Shown: piece by piece, positions 25,018-32,926 of the stretch | How positions within the stretch are numbered: the first letter of the stretch is position 1 | Layout: every line of letters begins with the position of its first letter | Assembly (NCBI RefSeq): GCF_014654895.1 | Contig: NZ_BNBE01000001.1 | Location: forward strand, 2,356,001-2,420,000 | From: Streptomyces filamentosus | GTDB lineage: Bacteria > Actinomycetota > Actinomycetes > Streptomycetales > Streptomycetaceae | Direction of reading: 5' to 3' | DNA: 64,000 nt | Translations under genes and position numbers: made by a program | The notes under the pieces: generated by a model | Databases searched by the model: none | Told to the model about the DNA's origin: nothing | The model's input: the letters and a program-made list of their open reading frames with translations, nothing else

Positions 25018-25725
25018 CTATTCGGCCTCGGCGGGGGCCGGGGCGGCCTCGGCCGCGGGGGCCTTCTTCGCGGACGCCTTGCGGGCGGCGGGCTTCCGGG
25101 CGGGCGCCTTCCCGGTCACGACCGGCGCCTCCGACTCCTCCGCCACGACCGACTCCCCCGCCACGACGGACGGCTCCGGCTCGACCGGGGCCTCCGCCAC
25201 GACGGACGGCTCCGATTCGGCCGGGGCCTCCGCCACGGCAGACGCCTCCGGCTCCACCACCGGCTCCGGCCCGGCCGACGGCTCCGGCTCGACCACGACC
25301 GTGATCTCGGTGGCCGCCGCCGGGGTCTCGCCGCGCCAGGCCCGGACGGTCTCCTCGCCGTGGGCGGCGACCTCCTCGTACTTCTCGCGCGCCTTCACCG
25401 CGTACTCGGCGGCCACGCCGACCCCACGCAGGGCCAGGTCCTGGGCGGTCTCGCCGAGCTTCTTGAGGTCGGGGTCGATCCCGCCGACGGCTCCGACGAC
25501 CTCGGCGACCTTGGCCTGGACGACGGCCTGGGCCTCCTTGGCCCGGACGGTCACCCGCTCCTGCACGTCCTTGGGGTCGGTGTTCCGCACGGCCTCGATC
25601 CGGCCGGGCGCCTCGGCGGCCAGCTGCTCGATCAGGCCGGGGACCCTGCGGGCCTGCCGCACGGCGAGGTCGGCGGTGCCGGCGGCGAAGTAGAGGGGGG
25701 TGCGCAGTTCGTCGATGATGGGCAT
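25018..25725 (-). CDS. Heparin-binding hemagglutinin (HBHA)-like protein
   Basis: 235-aa protein. The N-terminal 130 residues are helical (PLYFAAGTADLAVRQARRVPGLIEQLAAEAPGRIEAV, then EAQAVVQAKVAEVVGAVG), as in mycobacterial HBHA. The C-terminal half is an acidic Pro/Val-rich linker with repeated EPSVVAEAP units, then Lys/Ala-rich APARKPAARKASAKKAP like the HBHA lectin tail. In non-pathogens the role is unclear; a cell-surface or lipid-associated location is possible. It is coupled in position with an upstream XRE regulator on the same strand. Confidence 0.8.
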   Translation of the reverse strand: MPIIDELRTPLYFAAGTADLAVRQARRVPGLIEQLAAEAPGRIEAVRNTDPKDVQERVTVRAKEAQAVVQAKVAEVVGAVGGIDPDLKKLGETAQDLALRGVGVAAEYAVKAREKYEEVAAHGEETVRAWRGETPAAATEITVVVEPEPSAGPEPVVEPEASAVAEAPAESEPSVVAEAPVEPEPSVVAGESVVAEESEAPVVTGKAPARKPAARKASAKKAPAAEAAPAPAEAE

Positions 25726-25749
25726 GCGGGTGGTCCTCCCGTGGGGCTC

Positions 25750-26163
25750 TTACTGGCTGGAAGCTTCCGGCTCCGCCGCGGCCTGCGCCGCCTTCTCCGC
25801 CGCGGTCTCCGCCGCGTTCTCCTTGCGGAAGGAGTCGTAGATCTGGAGCAGCACCTGCTTCTGCCGCTCGTTGATCGAGGGGTCGGCCAGGACGACGGCG
25901 CGCGTCTCCAGCTCCTCCCGGTCCTTCTCGTCGAGGATCCCGGCCCGCACGTAGAGCGTCTCCGCCGAGATGCGCAGGGCCTTGGCGACCTGCTGGAGCA
26001 CCTCGGCGCTGGGCTTGCGCAGCCCGCGCTCGATCTGGCTGAGGTACGGGTTCGAGACCCCGGCGGCGTCGGCGAGCTGCCGCAGCGAGAGCTGGGCGGT
26101 CCGGCGCTGTTCGCGCAGGTACTCGCCGAGGCTGCCGAGATTGCCGACGTTGAGCGATGCCAT
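25750..26163 (-). CDS. XRE family transcriptional regulator
   Basis: 137-aa HTH_3 protein. The DNA-binding domain (about 10-70) has LREQRRTAQLSLRQLADAAGVSNPYLSQIERGLRKPSAEVLQQVAKAL, and the rest is a helical Glu/Ala-rich tail. It precedes the HBHA-like gene and may control it. Upstream, a perfect 8-bp palindrome TTGCAAGC-ACCC-GCTTGCAA (26194-26213) is a likely autoregulatory operator. Its promoter region was split from the opposite-strand AraC gene by the Tn7-like insertion at 26242. Confidence 0.88.
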   Translation of the reverse strand: MASLNVGNLGSLGEYLREQRRTAQLSLRQLADAAGVSNPYLSQIERGLRKPSAEVLQQVAKALRISAETLYVRAGILDEKDREELETRAVVLADPSINERQKQVLLQIYDSFRKENAAETAAEKAAQAAAEPEASSQ

Positions 26164-26193
26164 GCCCCGTACCCTGCCACCCGTTGCTAACTA

Positions 26194-26213
26194 TTGCAAG
26201 CACCCGCTTGCAA
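26194..26213. promoter_or_regulatory. Palindromic operator of the XRE regulator
   Basis: TTGCAAGC (26194-26201) and GCTTGCAA (26206-26213) with a 4-base spacer, 30 bp upstream of the XRE start. Perfect dyad suitable for a dimeric HTH repressor; binding not shown. Confidence 0.7.
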
Positions 26214-26242
26214 AAGTGCTCCTTCACCCGGAGGCGTTCCCG

Positions 26243-26287
26243 TGTGACTGAGCACGATGGTTGTCACTTGAGCAGGGAAATTGTCAC
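26243..26287. repeat. Tn7-like left end
   Basis: Starts TGTGACTGAGCACGATGG; TTGTCAC sites at 26261 and 26281 are 20 bp apart. The tniQ stop at 26284 overlaps the second site, so coding extends to within 41 bp of the terminus. Preceded by TCCCG. Confidence 0.92.
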
Positions 26288-27612
26288 CAGGGCTCGCGTC
26301 GGCGATACCCCTCCGAGCGTGCTCCGCTGCCACCGCCCCTGAGGATCGGCCCGCAGGCGATGATGTCGCCCATCGCCATCATGTTCTTGGGACGGTTCAT
26401 GCTGACGATCCGCAGTGGGAACGAGACCCACGCCTCGCGCCGGAGGTAGATCGACAGGGCTTGATCGACGCGGCTGGCCTGGTGGATGAGCGGCAGCATG
26501 AGCTCCCGCGCCTGTTCCTCGTCCGGGGCGCCAAGCAGCCGCTCGGCGATTCCGAGCACCGCGCCCATGAGAAACGGGTCCAGCGGTGGGTCGGTGAAGG
26601 GACGCGAGCTGTGCTTCTTCCCGGGCCGGTCGCGAAGGGCCGCTGCTCGGGCAAGGCGCTCCTCGGCTTCCCGATCGAGGGCCTCCGCGAGCGCCGGGGT
26701 CGCGGCGAAGGAGCGAGCCGCAGGCCAGGAGAGAAACACGAGGCCGAGCAGCGCTCTCAGATCGGCGAAGTAGTCGGCCGCGGGGATCAGCCAGCCGACG
26801 CTCGGGGTCACGACCGGACCGACGGGATCGAGGAGCCTCAGGAGCCGTCGTTGAAGGCCGAGGAGATGCTCCAGCGTCTGCGGGTCGGACACTGTCTCGG
26901 GAACAACCCCGACCGACTCCGCGAGTTGTGCACCACAGGCCGGCTGGAGGCGCCCGACAGTGCGCGGTGTGCTCGTGGACCGGCATTGCGTCGGATGAAG
27001 GTCCTCGTCCCAGGGGCGGGCGATGATGCTGTTCATCTCGACCGCGTGAACGGGCCGGCGGCAGGCCGGGCAGTCGATCCGCAGGAGGCGACGGTGCCGA
27101 GGGCAGGCGAAGACCGGCGGGAGGCGCCAGAAAAGCCGCCAAGCCCCCCCGTGGCGCCGTTGGATCTCGCTCCCGTCCCCGGTAAGACATTGCGGGCAGT
27201 ACCTCGGCGTTCGAGTCAGCAGCCACGCGTTGTCGTTGATCATCCTCGCTGCACTACTGCGCAGGGTGAACCTGCTGTTCAACGGTCCATACCGCCCGGC
27301 GAGCGAGGAAGCCAGCAGTCGGCCGACCTCACCCGGGGAGAGGCGGGTGGTTCGGGCGAAGAGTCTCGCCTGCTCGTACTCCAGGTCGTGCAGCAGCCGC
27401 ATGGGGATGCGGAACAGCGCGTTCTCCTTACGGCCCCCGGTCAAGCCGGTCCGGATTGCGACCGCCCCTGGCGATGTTCCGAGGAGGTGCGCGAGGCGCA
27501 GGACGTAGCCGGTCAGCGCCTCGTCAGGGAGCGGATCGAGACTGCGGGGCAGCGGGCGCATGACCTCATGATGTGGGATGCGTGGCGACCACGATGTCGC
27601 GTGCGCCGCCAT
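26284..27612 (-). CDS. tniQ: TniQ family target-selection protein (left copy)
   Basis: 442-aa TniQ/TnsD-type protein. The N-terminal TniQ domain reads RPLPRSLDPLPDEALTGYVLRLAHLLG; the zinc cluster uses Cys139, Cys142, Cys170, His173, Cys181 and Cys184. The C-terminal region is alpha-helical with a segment similar to the other copy (RLLDPVGPVV, DLRALLGLVFLSWP). It is not in the tns operon: it lies alone at the left end, divergent from the cargo sigma gene. ATG at 27612 (GGAAG upstream) or at 27561 are both possible. Two TniQ proteins in one element suggests two target modes or a division of labour (inference). Confidence 0.88.
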   Translation of the reverse strand: MAAHATSWSPRIPHHEVMRPLPRSLDPLPDEALTGYVLRLAHLLGTSPGAVAIRTGLTGGRKENALFRIPMRLLHDLEYEQARLFARTTRLSPGEVGRLLASSLAGRYGPLNSRFTLRSSAARMINDNAWLLTRTPRYCPQCLTGDGSEIQRRHGGAWRLFWRLPPVFACPRHRRLLRIDCPACRRPVHAVEMNSIIARPWDEDLHPTQCRSTSTPRTVGRLQPACGAQLAESVGVVPETVSDPQTLEHLLGLQRRLLRLLDPVGPVVTPSVGWLIPAADYFADLRALLGLVFLSWPAARSFAATPALAEALDREAEERLARAAALRDRPGKKHSSRPFTDPPLDPFLMGAVLGIAERLLGAPDEEQARELMLPLIHQASRVDQALSIYLRREAWVSFPLRIVSMNRPKNMMAMGDIIACGPILRGGGSGARSEGYRRREPW

Positions 27613-27724
27613 GAGAACGCTTCCAGCCGGTGTGGATCCGGCGTGGCGAAAGTTCGAAGCCGCAGAGATCCGTCTACCGAAAGCGGGAACCTGTCGCAGA
27701 CTTTGGACACTTGTCTTTGTGGAG

Positions 27725-28372
27725 ATGCAACTGAACGAACGACTCCGGTCCGGCGACCGGGATGCGTTTGCCGAGATCTTCGATGATCATTCACGGGCCG
27801 TCTACGCGTACGCCGTACGCCTCGTGGGCGACTGGGCTACAGCTGAGGACATCGTCTCGCTCACCTTCCTGGAAGCGTGGAAGCAGCGAGGGAAGCTACG
27901 GGGTGAGATCGGCAACGTACGCGCATGGCTGTTAGGGGTCGCCACGAACGTGGCGAGGAACACCACCCGAGCAGCCCGACGGCACCGAGCCGCGATGTCG
28001 CGTCTCCCCCCCATGGAGCCGTTGCCTGATTTCTCGGATGGGATAGTCCGACAACTCCAGGACACGGAGCGTCTGGCAGCAGTAGCGAGAGCTGTTCGGC
28101 GCCTGAAGCAGGCCGATCGCGAGGTGCTGTGCCTCGTCGTCTGGTCAGAGTTGGGCTATGCGGAGACGTCTGCTGCCCTCGGAGTACCTGTGGGGACGGT
28201 GCGGTCACGGCTCTCTCGTGCCAGGCGAAAACTGCGTGAGCTAGTCGAGGAGGAACTGAACCTGAACAGGGATGTGCCGTCGCGGGAACCTACGGCTCGT
28301 TCCGGACACGTACTAGCGAGGCCGGAGGGCACAAAGCGAACGTTCGACAGCAACAGGAGGAGCGTCTCATGA
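27725..28372 (+). CDS. ECF-like RNA polymerase sigma factor
   Basis: 215-aa sigma-70 family protein. Region 2 reads RSGDRDAFAEIFDDHSRAVYAYAVRLVGDWATAEDIVSLTFLEAW; region 4 reads VARAVRRLKQADREVLCLVVWSELGYAETSAALGVPVGTVRSRLSRARRKLR. The start is the ATG at 27725, at the conserved MQLNERLRSGD; GTG 27719 is 6 bases upstream and the RBS is unclear. Its stop overlaps the next gene's ATG (ATGA). It lies inside a transposon and is followed by a membrane partner, so it is a mobile transcriptional module. Confidence 0.88.
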   Translation: MQLNERLRSGDRDAFAEIFDDHSRAVYAYAVRLVGDWATAEDIVSLTFLEAWKQRGKLRGEIGNVRAWLLGVATNVARNTTRAARRHRAAMSRLPPMEPLPDFSDGIVRQLQDTERLAAVARAVRRLKQADREVLCLVVWSELGYAETSAALGVPVGTVRSRLSRARRKLRELVEEELNLNRDVPSREPTARSGHVLARPEGTKRTFDSNRRSVS

Positions 28373-29388
28373 GGAGTCAGGCCCCATGGGGAAACGACGG
28401 TCTTGAAGAGGAACGCGAATCGGTACCCGACTTGCCGGTACCCGAAATGGCAGGAACGCAACACTTCAGGCGTCGGCAACACTTTCTGAGGGAGATCGAC
28501 CGGATGTCGCACAACAAAGGCTCGTTCGCTTCCAAGATGTTCAGCCCGCGGAGGATCACCGTCGCCCTAGGGGCCGCAGTGGTTGCGGGAGCCGTCATCC
28601 TTACCTTGAGCCCTGAACCGACCTTGCCGGCTGCTGTTCCGCCGGCAACGGCGGCGTCTGCAGCTCTGCTGGAGCGAGCCGCACTGGCTGCCGCAGCAGA
28701 ACCGGTCAGCGCAGTCCGGGGGAACCAGTACTCGTACCTCAAAGTGGCAGGGCACACGACCGTCCTGTCCGAGAATGCCGCAGGAGGCATGGACCGTCGG
28801 CAGGAGCGTGAGGATATGGAGCAGTGGACGTCTGTCGATGGCTCCACCCCGACCTTCCAGCGCAAGAACGGCAAAAGCACCTGGGTTCCGGAGACTCCGG
28901 GCGAGGGAAGCTTCAACGCACCTACCTATACGTTCGCGACGTCACTGCCGAGCAATCCGGAAGCACTGTTGAAGGCGATCAACGAGGAAGCAACGAAGAA
29001 CCACGGTCAGGGCACTGACTCCACGACTGGTCCGGATCAGGAGGCGTTCGTCGCCATTGGCGATCTCCTCCGCAGCTCCGTCACGCCTCCGGATATCACG
29101 GCGGCGCTCTATCGCGCAGCGGCCCGCATCCCCGGCGTAGTCACCCTTCCCCATGCCGTCGATGCCGCCGGCCGTACGGGCGTGGCCGTTGCCCGCGAGC
29201 ACAACGGAGAGCGCGCCGAATGGATCTTTGACACGACGACGGCGCACTTTCTCGGCTCGCGCACCGTCCTCACGAAGAGCAACGCCTGGGGAGACGCGGG
29301 GACTGCCGTAACCTCCATCGCAGTCATTGGACACGGAATCGCAGATGAGGCCGGACAGGTTCCGCGGACCACAGGGCGATCAAATTGA
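28369..29388 (+). CDS. CU044_5270-like membrane protein, sigma partner
   Basis: 339-aa protein with one predicted membrane segment (about residues 60-82, ITVALGAAVVAGAVILTLS) and a long extracytoplasmic part. Such proteins commonly follow ECF sigma genes in Streptomyces and are presumed anti-sigma or sensor-like; the N terminus (about 1-55) would be cytoplasmic and bind the sigma factor. The outer part has RGNQYSYLKVAGHTTVLSE near 120 and ends in RTTGRSN. No zinc-binding anti-sigma motif is visible. The ATG overlaps the sigma stop. Confidence 0.75.
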   Translation: MRSQAPWGNDGLEEERESVPDLPVPEMAGTQHFRRRQHFLREIDRMSHNKGSFASKMFSPRRITVALGAAVVAGAVILTLSPEPTLPAAVPPATAASAALLERAALAAAAEPVSAVRGNQYSYLKVAGHTTVLSENAAGGMDRRQEREDMEQWTSVDGSTPTFQRKNGKSTWVPETPGEGSFNAPTYTFATSLPSNPEALLKAINEEATKNHGQGTDSTTGPDQEAFVAIGDLLRSSVTPPDITAALYRAAARIPGVVTLPHAVDAAGRTGVAVAREHNGERAEWIFDTTTAHFLGSRTVLTKSNAWGDAGTAVTSIAVIGHGIADEAGQVPRTTGRSN

Positions 29389-29531
29389 GCCATAAAATTC
29401 GAGCCACACTTACCGCGCCATTCGGACGCGAATAGTCGATAACTCGTCAAGAGTGATCGCGAGCACGGTTTCTCCATCTCGCATGCTGTGAGATCCCTAT
29501 GACCCACACAAACCTGTCACACAGGAGCAGC

Positions 29532-30200
29532 ATGCGCATCACACGAGTCCTCGCACCCCTCGTCGCGGCGGCCAGCTTGCTGGTAGCGGGGGCACAAACT
29601 TCGAGCGCGGCAGACGCCACCCTCGTCCCCGAGACCGGCTTCGCGACACCCGAACAGGAGAAGCGGCTCCAGGAAGAGCTCGCGCAGAGCAAGCCTGTCA
29701 TCGCCACATACAAGGGAAGGAAGATCAACCTTTCCGACGGTTGGCAGGGGGCCCAGGCGTGCAGCGAACTGCAAGACGGAAGCGTTCAGTGCTACGCCAC
29801 CACGCAGGAGGCCGACCAGGCTGCCGCGAAGCTCGCCGCGACACAGCAGGGATCGTCCGCGTCTCGGTCTCTGGCGAAGGAAGCCACCATATTCGGCCCC
29901 ACAGCGGCCACCGACTGCGCCTACGGTTGGGTCTGCTTCTGGGAGCACTCCGACTACACCGGCCGTCGGCTGCAGTGGTCTGCCAAGGGAACGAAGAATT
30001 TCGGCGACTGGGGCTTCAGGGACCAGGCCAGCGCAGCCTGCGTGAAGCGCGATATGCAAGGTGTGTTGGCCTATGACGCTCGCACTCTGCAGATGGACCC
30101 GTTCATGGCGCTCGGCAACCTGGGCTGCTACAAGTTCCCCAACGCCTCCTATCCTGGTGGTGGAACGTGGAATGACAAGGTCGACTACATAGAGATGTAG
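29532..30200 (+). CDS. Secreted peptidase inhibitor family I36-like protein
   Basis: 222-aa secreted protein. The signal peptide reads MRITRVLAPLVAAASLLVAGAQTSSAAD. The C-terminal half has the I36/SMPI-type beta-gamma-crystallin-like fold: CAYGWVCFWEHSDYTGRRLQWSAKG and NFGDWGFRDQASAACVKR, with paired Cys. Streptomyces I36 proteins inhibit metalloproteinases, but the target here is not known. The ATG at 29532 has AGGAG 4 bases upstream. It is the last cargo gene, with a strong terminator after it. Confidence 0.8.
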   Translation: MRITRVLAPLVAAASLLVAGAQTSSAADATLVPETGFATPEQEKRLQEELAQSKPVIATYKGRKINLSDGWQGAQACSELQDGSVQCYATTQEADQAAAKLAATQQGSSASRSLAKEATIFGPTAATDCAYGWVCFWEHSDYTGRRLQWSAKGTKNFGDWGFRDQASAACVKRDMQGVLAYDARTLQMDPFMALGNLGCYKFPNASYPGGGTWNDKVDYIEM

Positions 30201-30238
30201 CCTGCACCAAGCAGCTTCACGTTCTCGGGCCATCTCAC

Positions 30239-30267
30239 GCCCTCAGGCCTTCGCCAGGCCTGAGGGC
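30239..30267 (+). terminator. Cargo terminator
   Basis: Perfect 12-bp stem (30239-30250 with 30256-30267) and 5-base loop after the I36 gene. A smaller CCATGCC-TGG-GGCATGG hairpin follows at 30272-30288. Together they separate the cargo from the convergent tns operon. Confidence 0.85.
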
Positions 30268-30400
30268 TATTCCATGCCTGGGGCATGGAAAGAACCACGC
30301 TCTTACGGGGTAAGTTAACAGGGGAATACGGCTTTTGCGGTCGTGGGAGGAATCCTCGTTCCCAGCATGTTCCCACACAGCGGCAAGCTTGAGCCCCGAT

Positions 30401-31660
30401 TCAGCATGCGCGCCGATCGGCTCCGGTGAGACGGCTGAAGCCCTTGCTCTCGATCCGCTGTTCCATCCGTTGGAACGCACCACGGTCCCGGCGCGAGGTC
30501 AGGAGGATGGCTTGGAGCGGGTAGGAGGACCCGCTGAAGCTGCGGAACTGGTAACTCATCGAGAAGTTCCGCTCCTTGGCTCTGTCGATGATGGGTGCCA
30601 TCACCTCGTGGGTCTCGTTCTCGTTAGGGGCCGACAGCAGCTGTGCGGCGATGCCGAGCACCGCGCCGGCGACGGCGGGATCCGCCGCCGGGTCGCTGTA
30701 GTGGTGTGATGCTTGGCGCCGCCGTCCAGCCTCAGCCTCGGCCCGGGACTTGGAGAACTCGGCGTGCCGCTTCTCTGCCTCCCTGTCGACCAGCACGGCT
30801 AGAGCCTCCGTTTCTGCGAGTTCCCTGGCACAGGGCCAGGCCATGAAGATCAACGCGCTCAGAGCGCGGAGGTCGATGAAGTGCTGGGCCGTAGGAACCT
30901 GCCATCCGAAGCTGCCCACCGATTTCGGTCCGTCAGGGTCCAAGAGTCTGTCGAAGTGGTACTGAAGCCTCAGTAACGCAGCGACCGTGGAGGGAGCGTG
31001 GGGGCGTCGGTCCGCCTCACCGTCGGCCAGGCTCGCACCGCAGATCGCCCGTGTGCCAGGGATGGTGGCTCTGCACTGAGCAGGGTGGAGGCCCGCCTCG
31101 GAGGCTCGGGCGATCAGGCTGCTGGCGCGGGCTGCGTTGATGTCCTGACCGCAGCGGGGGCAGCCATACAGCAGCGGCCGCTGATGGCGTAGACAGGCGA
31201 AGACGGGAGGCAGTCTCCAGGACCGGCGCCAACATCCGCCGTGACGCCCTTCGATCTCGGTTCCGTCACCGGAGAGGCATCGCGGGCAGTACCGAGTCGC
31301 CCTGGTGAGAATCCAGCGGTTGTTGTGGACCATACTCGTGGACGTACGGAACTCGGCCAGCAGACGAGCGTTCAGCGGACCGTAGCGCTCGCCCAGCGAA
31401 GCGGTCAGCAACCCTCGGACCTCGTCATGCGTGAGGCGAGTGACGCGGGCGAACGCATCGAGTCGCTGTTCGTCCAGGTCGTGCAGAAGGCGAACGGGAA
31501 TGCCGTTTCGACCGCGTCCCTGAACAACGAGCCCTGTCCGGACGGCGATCTCCAAGGGTGCGGCACCGAACAGGTGCGCGAGTCGGAGAAGGTAGCCGTG
31601 GATCGACTCGTCCGCCAGCGGATCCAGGCTCCGAGGCAGGGGGCGTAGTCGTCCTGCCAT
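30401..31660 (-). CDS. tniQ: TniQ family target-selection protein (operon copy)
   Basis: 419-aa TniQ protein sharing the RPLPRSLDPL start with the left copy. The zinc cluster uses Cys125, Cys128, Cys156, His159, Cys167 and Cys170. TniQ/TnsD proteins bind the target or a targeting complex and recruit TnsC. The C terminus is helical with Gln/Lys-rich segments. Its ATG overlaps the tnsC stop by one base (TGATG). The two copies share the same architecture but differ considerably in sequence, so they could recognise different targets. Confidence 0.9.
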   Translation of the reverse strand: MAGRLRPLPRSLDPLADESIHGYLLRLAHLFGAAPLEIAVRTGLVVQGRGRNGIPVRLLHDLDEQRLDAFARVTRLTHDEVRGLLTASLGERYGPLNARLLAEFRTSTSMVHNNRWILTRATRYCPRCLSGDGTEIEGRHGGCWRRSWRLPPVFACLRHQRPLLYGCPRCGQDINAARASSLIARASEAGLHPAQCRATIPGTRAICGASLADGEADRRPHAPSTVAALLRLQYHFDRLLDPDGPKSVGSFGWQVPTAQHFIDLRALSALIFMAWPCARELAETEALAVLVDREAEKRHAEFSKSRAEAEAGRRRQASHHYSDPAADPAVAGAVLGIAAQLLSAPNENETHEVMAPIIDRAKERNFSMSYQFRSFSGSSYPLQAILLTSRRDRGAFQRMEQRIESKGFSRLTGADRRAC

Positions 31661-32925
31661 CAGGCATCGGCGGCGGGACGGCCGCCTCGGTCGTCGAAGA
31701 CGGTGTTCCGGCCGCGCCTGCGCCGCTTGGGAGGGGTGCCTTTCCCTTCGTCCTTGAGCACAGGGACCTCGCCGGATCCTGGGTCCCGCCCGGGGACGTT
31801 GCCGAGATTGATGGGGATCTCTTCGAGCAGGTCGATGGTCAGGTTCTCCTGGCCGGTCTCCATGGCCTTGGTGCAGCCGTCCTCGATGAGGCGTTTCAGC
31901 AGCCCGACGATCCCCTCAGTGCGGCGGAACAGGTACTCGGGCATCGTGCCGTCGGTGAGCATGCCCGGTGCCGCGTGGAAGAGCCGTAGCTGGTCCTCGA
32001 TGCAGGCGAGGTGGTTGACCCAGGCGGCGATGCCGTTGGGGGTGTCGTAGTGGAACGGGTCGAGGTTGATCATGTCGAAGCGGCGTTCGGTCTGGGTGGC
32101 CGCCTCGTCGTTGTGGCTTCTGCCTCGTCTGACGGGCGACAGCACCGTCTGCCCGGTGCGCGGGTCGTGACGGCCTTCCCGCAGCAGCCCGGAGCCGGGG
32201 ATGTTGACGCCGATGAGGACGAGCGTGACGTTCAGGCTCATCAGGTCCCGGATGAGGTCGAGGGTGTCCTGGTCGTCTTCCCGGTGCATCTTCAAGCGGG
32301 TGATGTCGTCCAGCAGCAGCGCTGTGGTGCAGTGCGCATGCAGGGACTCGCGAACGTTGCGGATCAGCCCGCGCAGGGTCTTGGCGTGCGGAGCTCCGTA
32401 GAAGTCCAGGATCGCCTCGCACAGTCCCTTCGGCGTGGCCTTGACCGGCGTCTGGCAGTAGGCCACCGGCAGGAAGAGGTCCCGGGTGTCGGGGATCGCG
32501 TTCGGGTTGAGCTGGTGGTGCAGGTCGCGCCAGAAGTCCTCGAACTCGGCGGCGGTCTCACAGGCCGTCTCCGTCTTTCCCTGGTAGCCGCCGCCGTTGA
32601 TCATCAGTCCGTCGCGGGTGCCGGGTGTCTGCTTCAGCGCGTTGTTCTGGAGTCTGGCCCGCATCAGCGCGGTGACCTGTGCGCTCATCGGGGTTTCCTG
32701 CATCCGCAGGTTCACATGGGTCGCCGCCCTGTGCAGGTCGTGAAGCCCGCGCTTGCGGGGGCTCATGGCCCGGTACTGGTCCAGCGTCAGTCTTGGCGCC
32801 GGAATGAAGGCTCCTCGTGTTCGCCGCCATTGCTGGTATCCCTCGTGGGTGACCCGGTTCGGCGAGGGACCGATCCGGAGGAACGGGACCACACCGTCCT
32901 GCGGTCCACTCTGGCCATCGACCAC
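31660..32925 (-). CDS. tnsC: TnsC-like AAA+ transposition regulator
   Basis: 421-aa AAA+ ATPase that links the target protein to the transposase. Walker A is GGGYQGKT at residues 111-118 and Walker B LLLDD at about 203-207. The C terminus is a Lys/Arg-rich tail. Start at GTG 32925 is preferred because GGAGGGG sits 6 bases upstream and the tnsB stop is just before it. No mutation of key residues is seen. It is translated from the same operon as tnsA and tnsB. Confidence 0.92.
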   Translation of the reverse strand: MVDGQSGPQDGVVPFLRIGPSPNRVTHEGYQQWRRTRGAFIPAPRLTLDQYRAMSPRKRGLHDLHRAATHVNLRMQETPMSAQVTALMRARLQNNALKQTPGTRDGLMINGGGYQGKTETACETAAEFEDFWRDLHHQLNPNAIPDTRDLFLPVAYCQTPVKATPKGLCEAILDFYGAPHAKTLRGLIRNVRESLHAHCTTALLLDDITRLKMHREDDQDTLDLIRDLMSLNVTLVLIGVNIPGSGLLREGRHDPRTGQTVLSPVRRGRSHNDEAATQTERRFDMINLDPFHYDTPNGIAAWVNHLACIEDQLRLFHAAPGMLTDGTMPEYLFRRTEGIVGLLKRLIEDGCTKAMETGQENLTIDLLEEIPINLGNVPGRDPGSGEVPVLKDEGKGTPPKRRRRGRNTVFDDRGGRPAADA

Positions 32926-32926
32926 G

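Noticed and set aside
27578..27724. N-terminal extension of the cargo sigma factor
   Set aside because: It overlaps the start of the divergent tniQ and has no similarity to sigma region 1 or 2; the conserved part starts at 27725.
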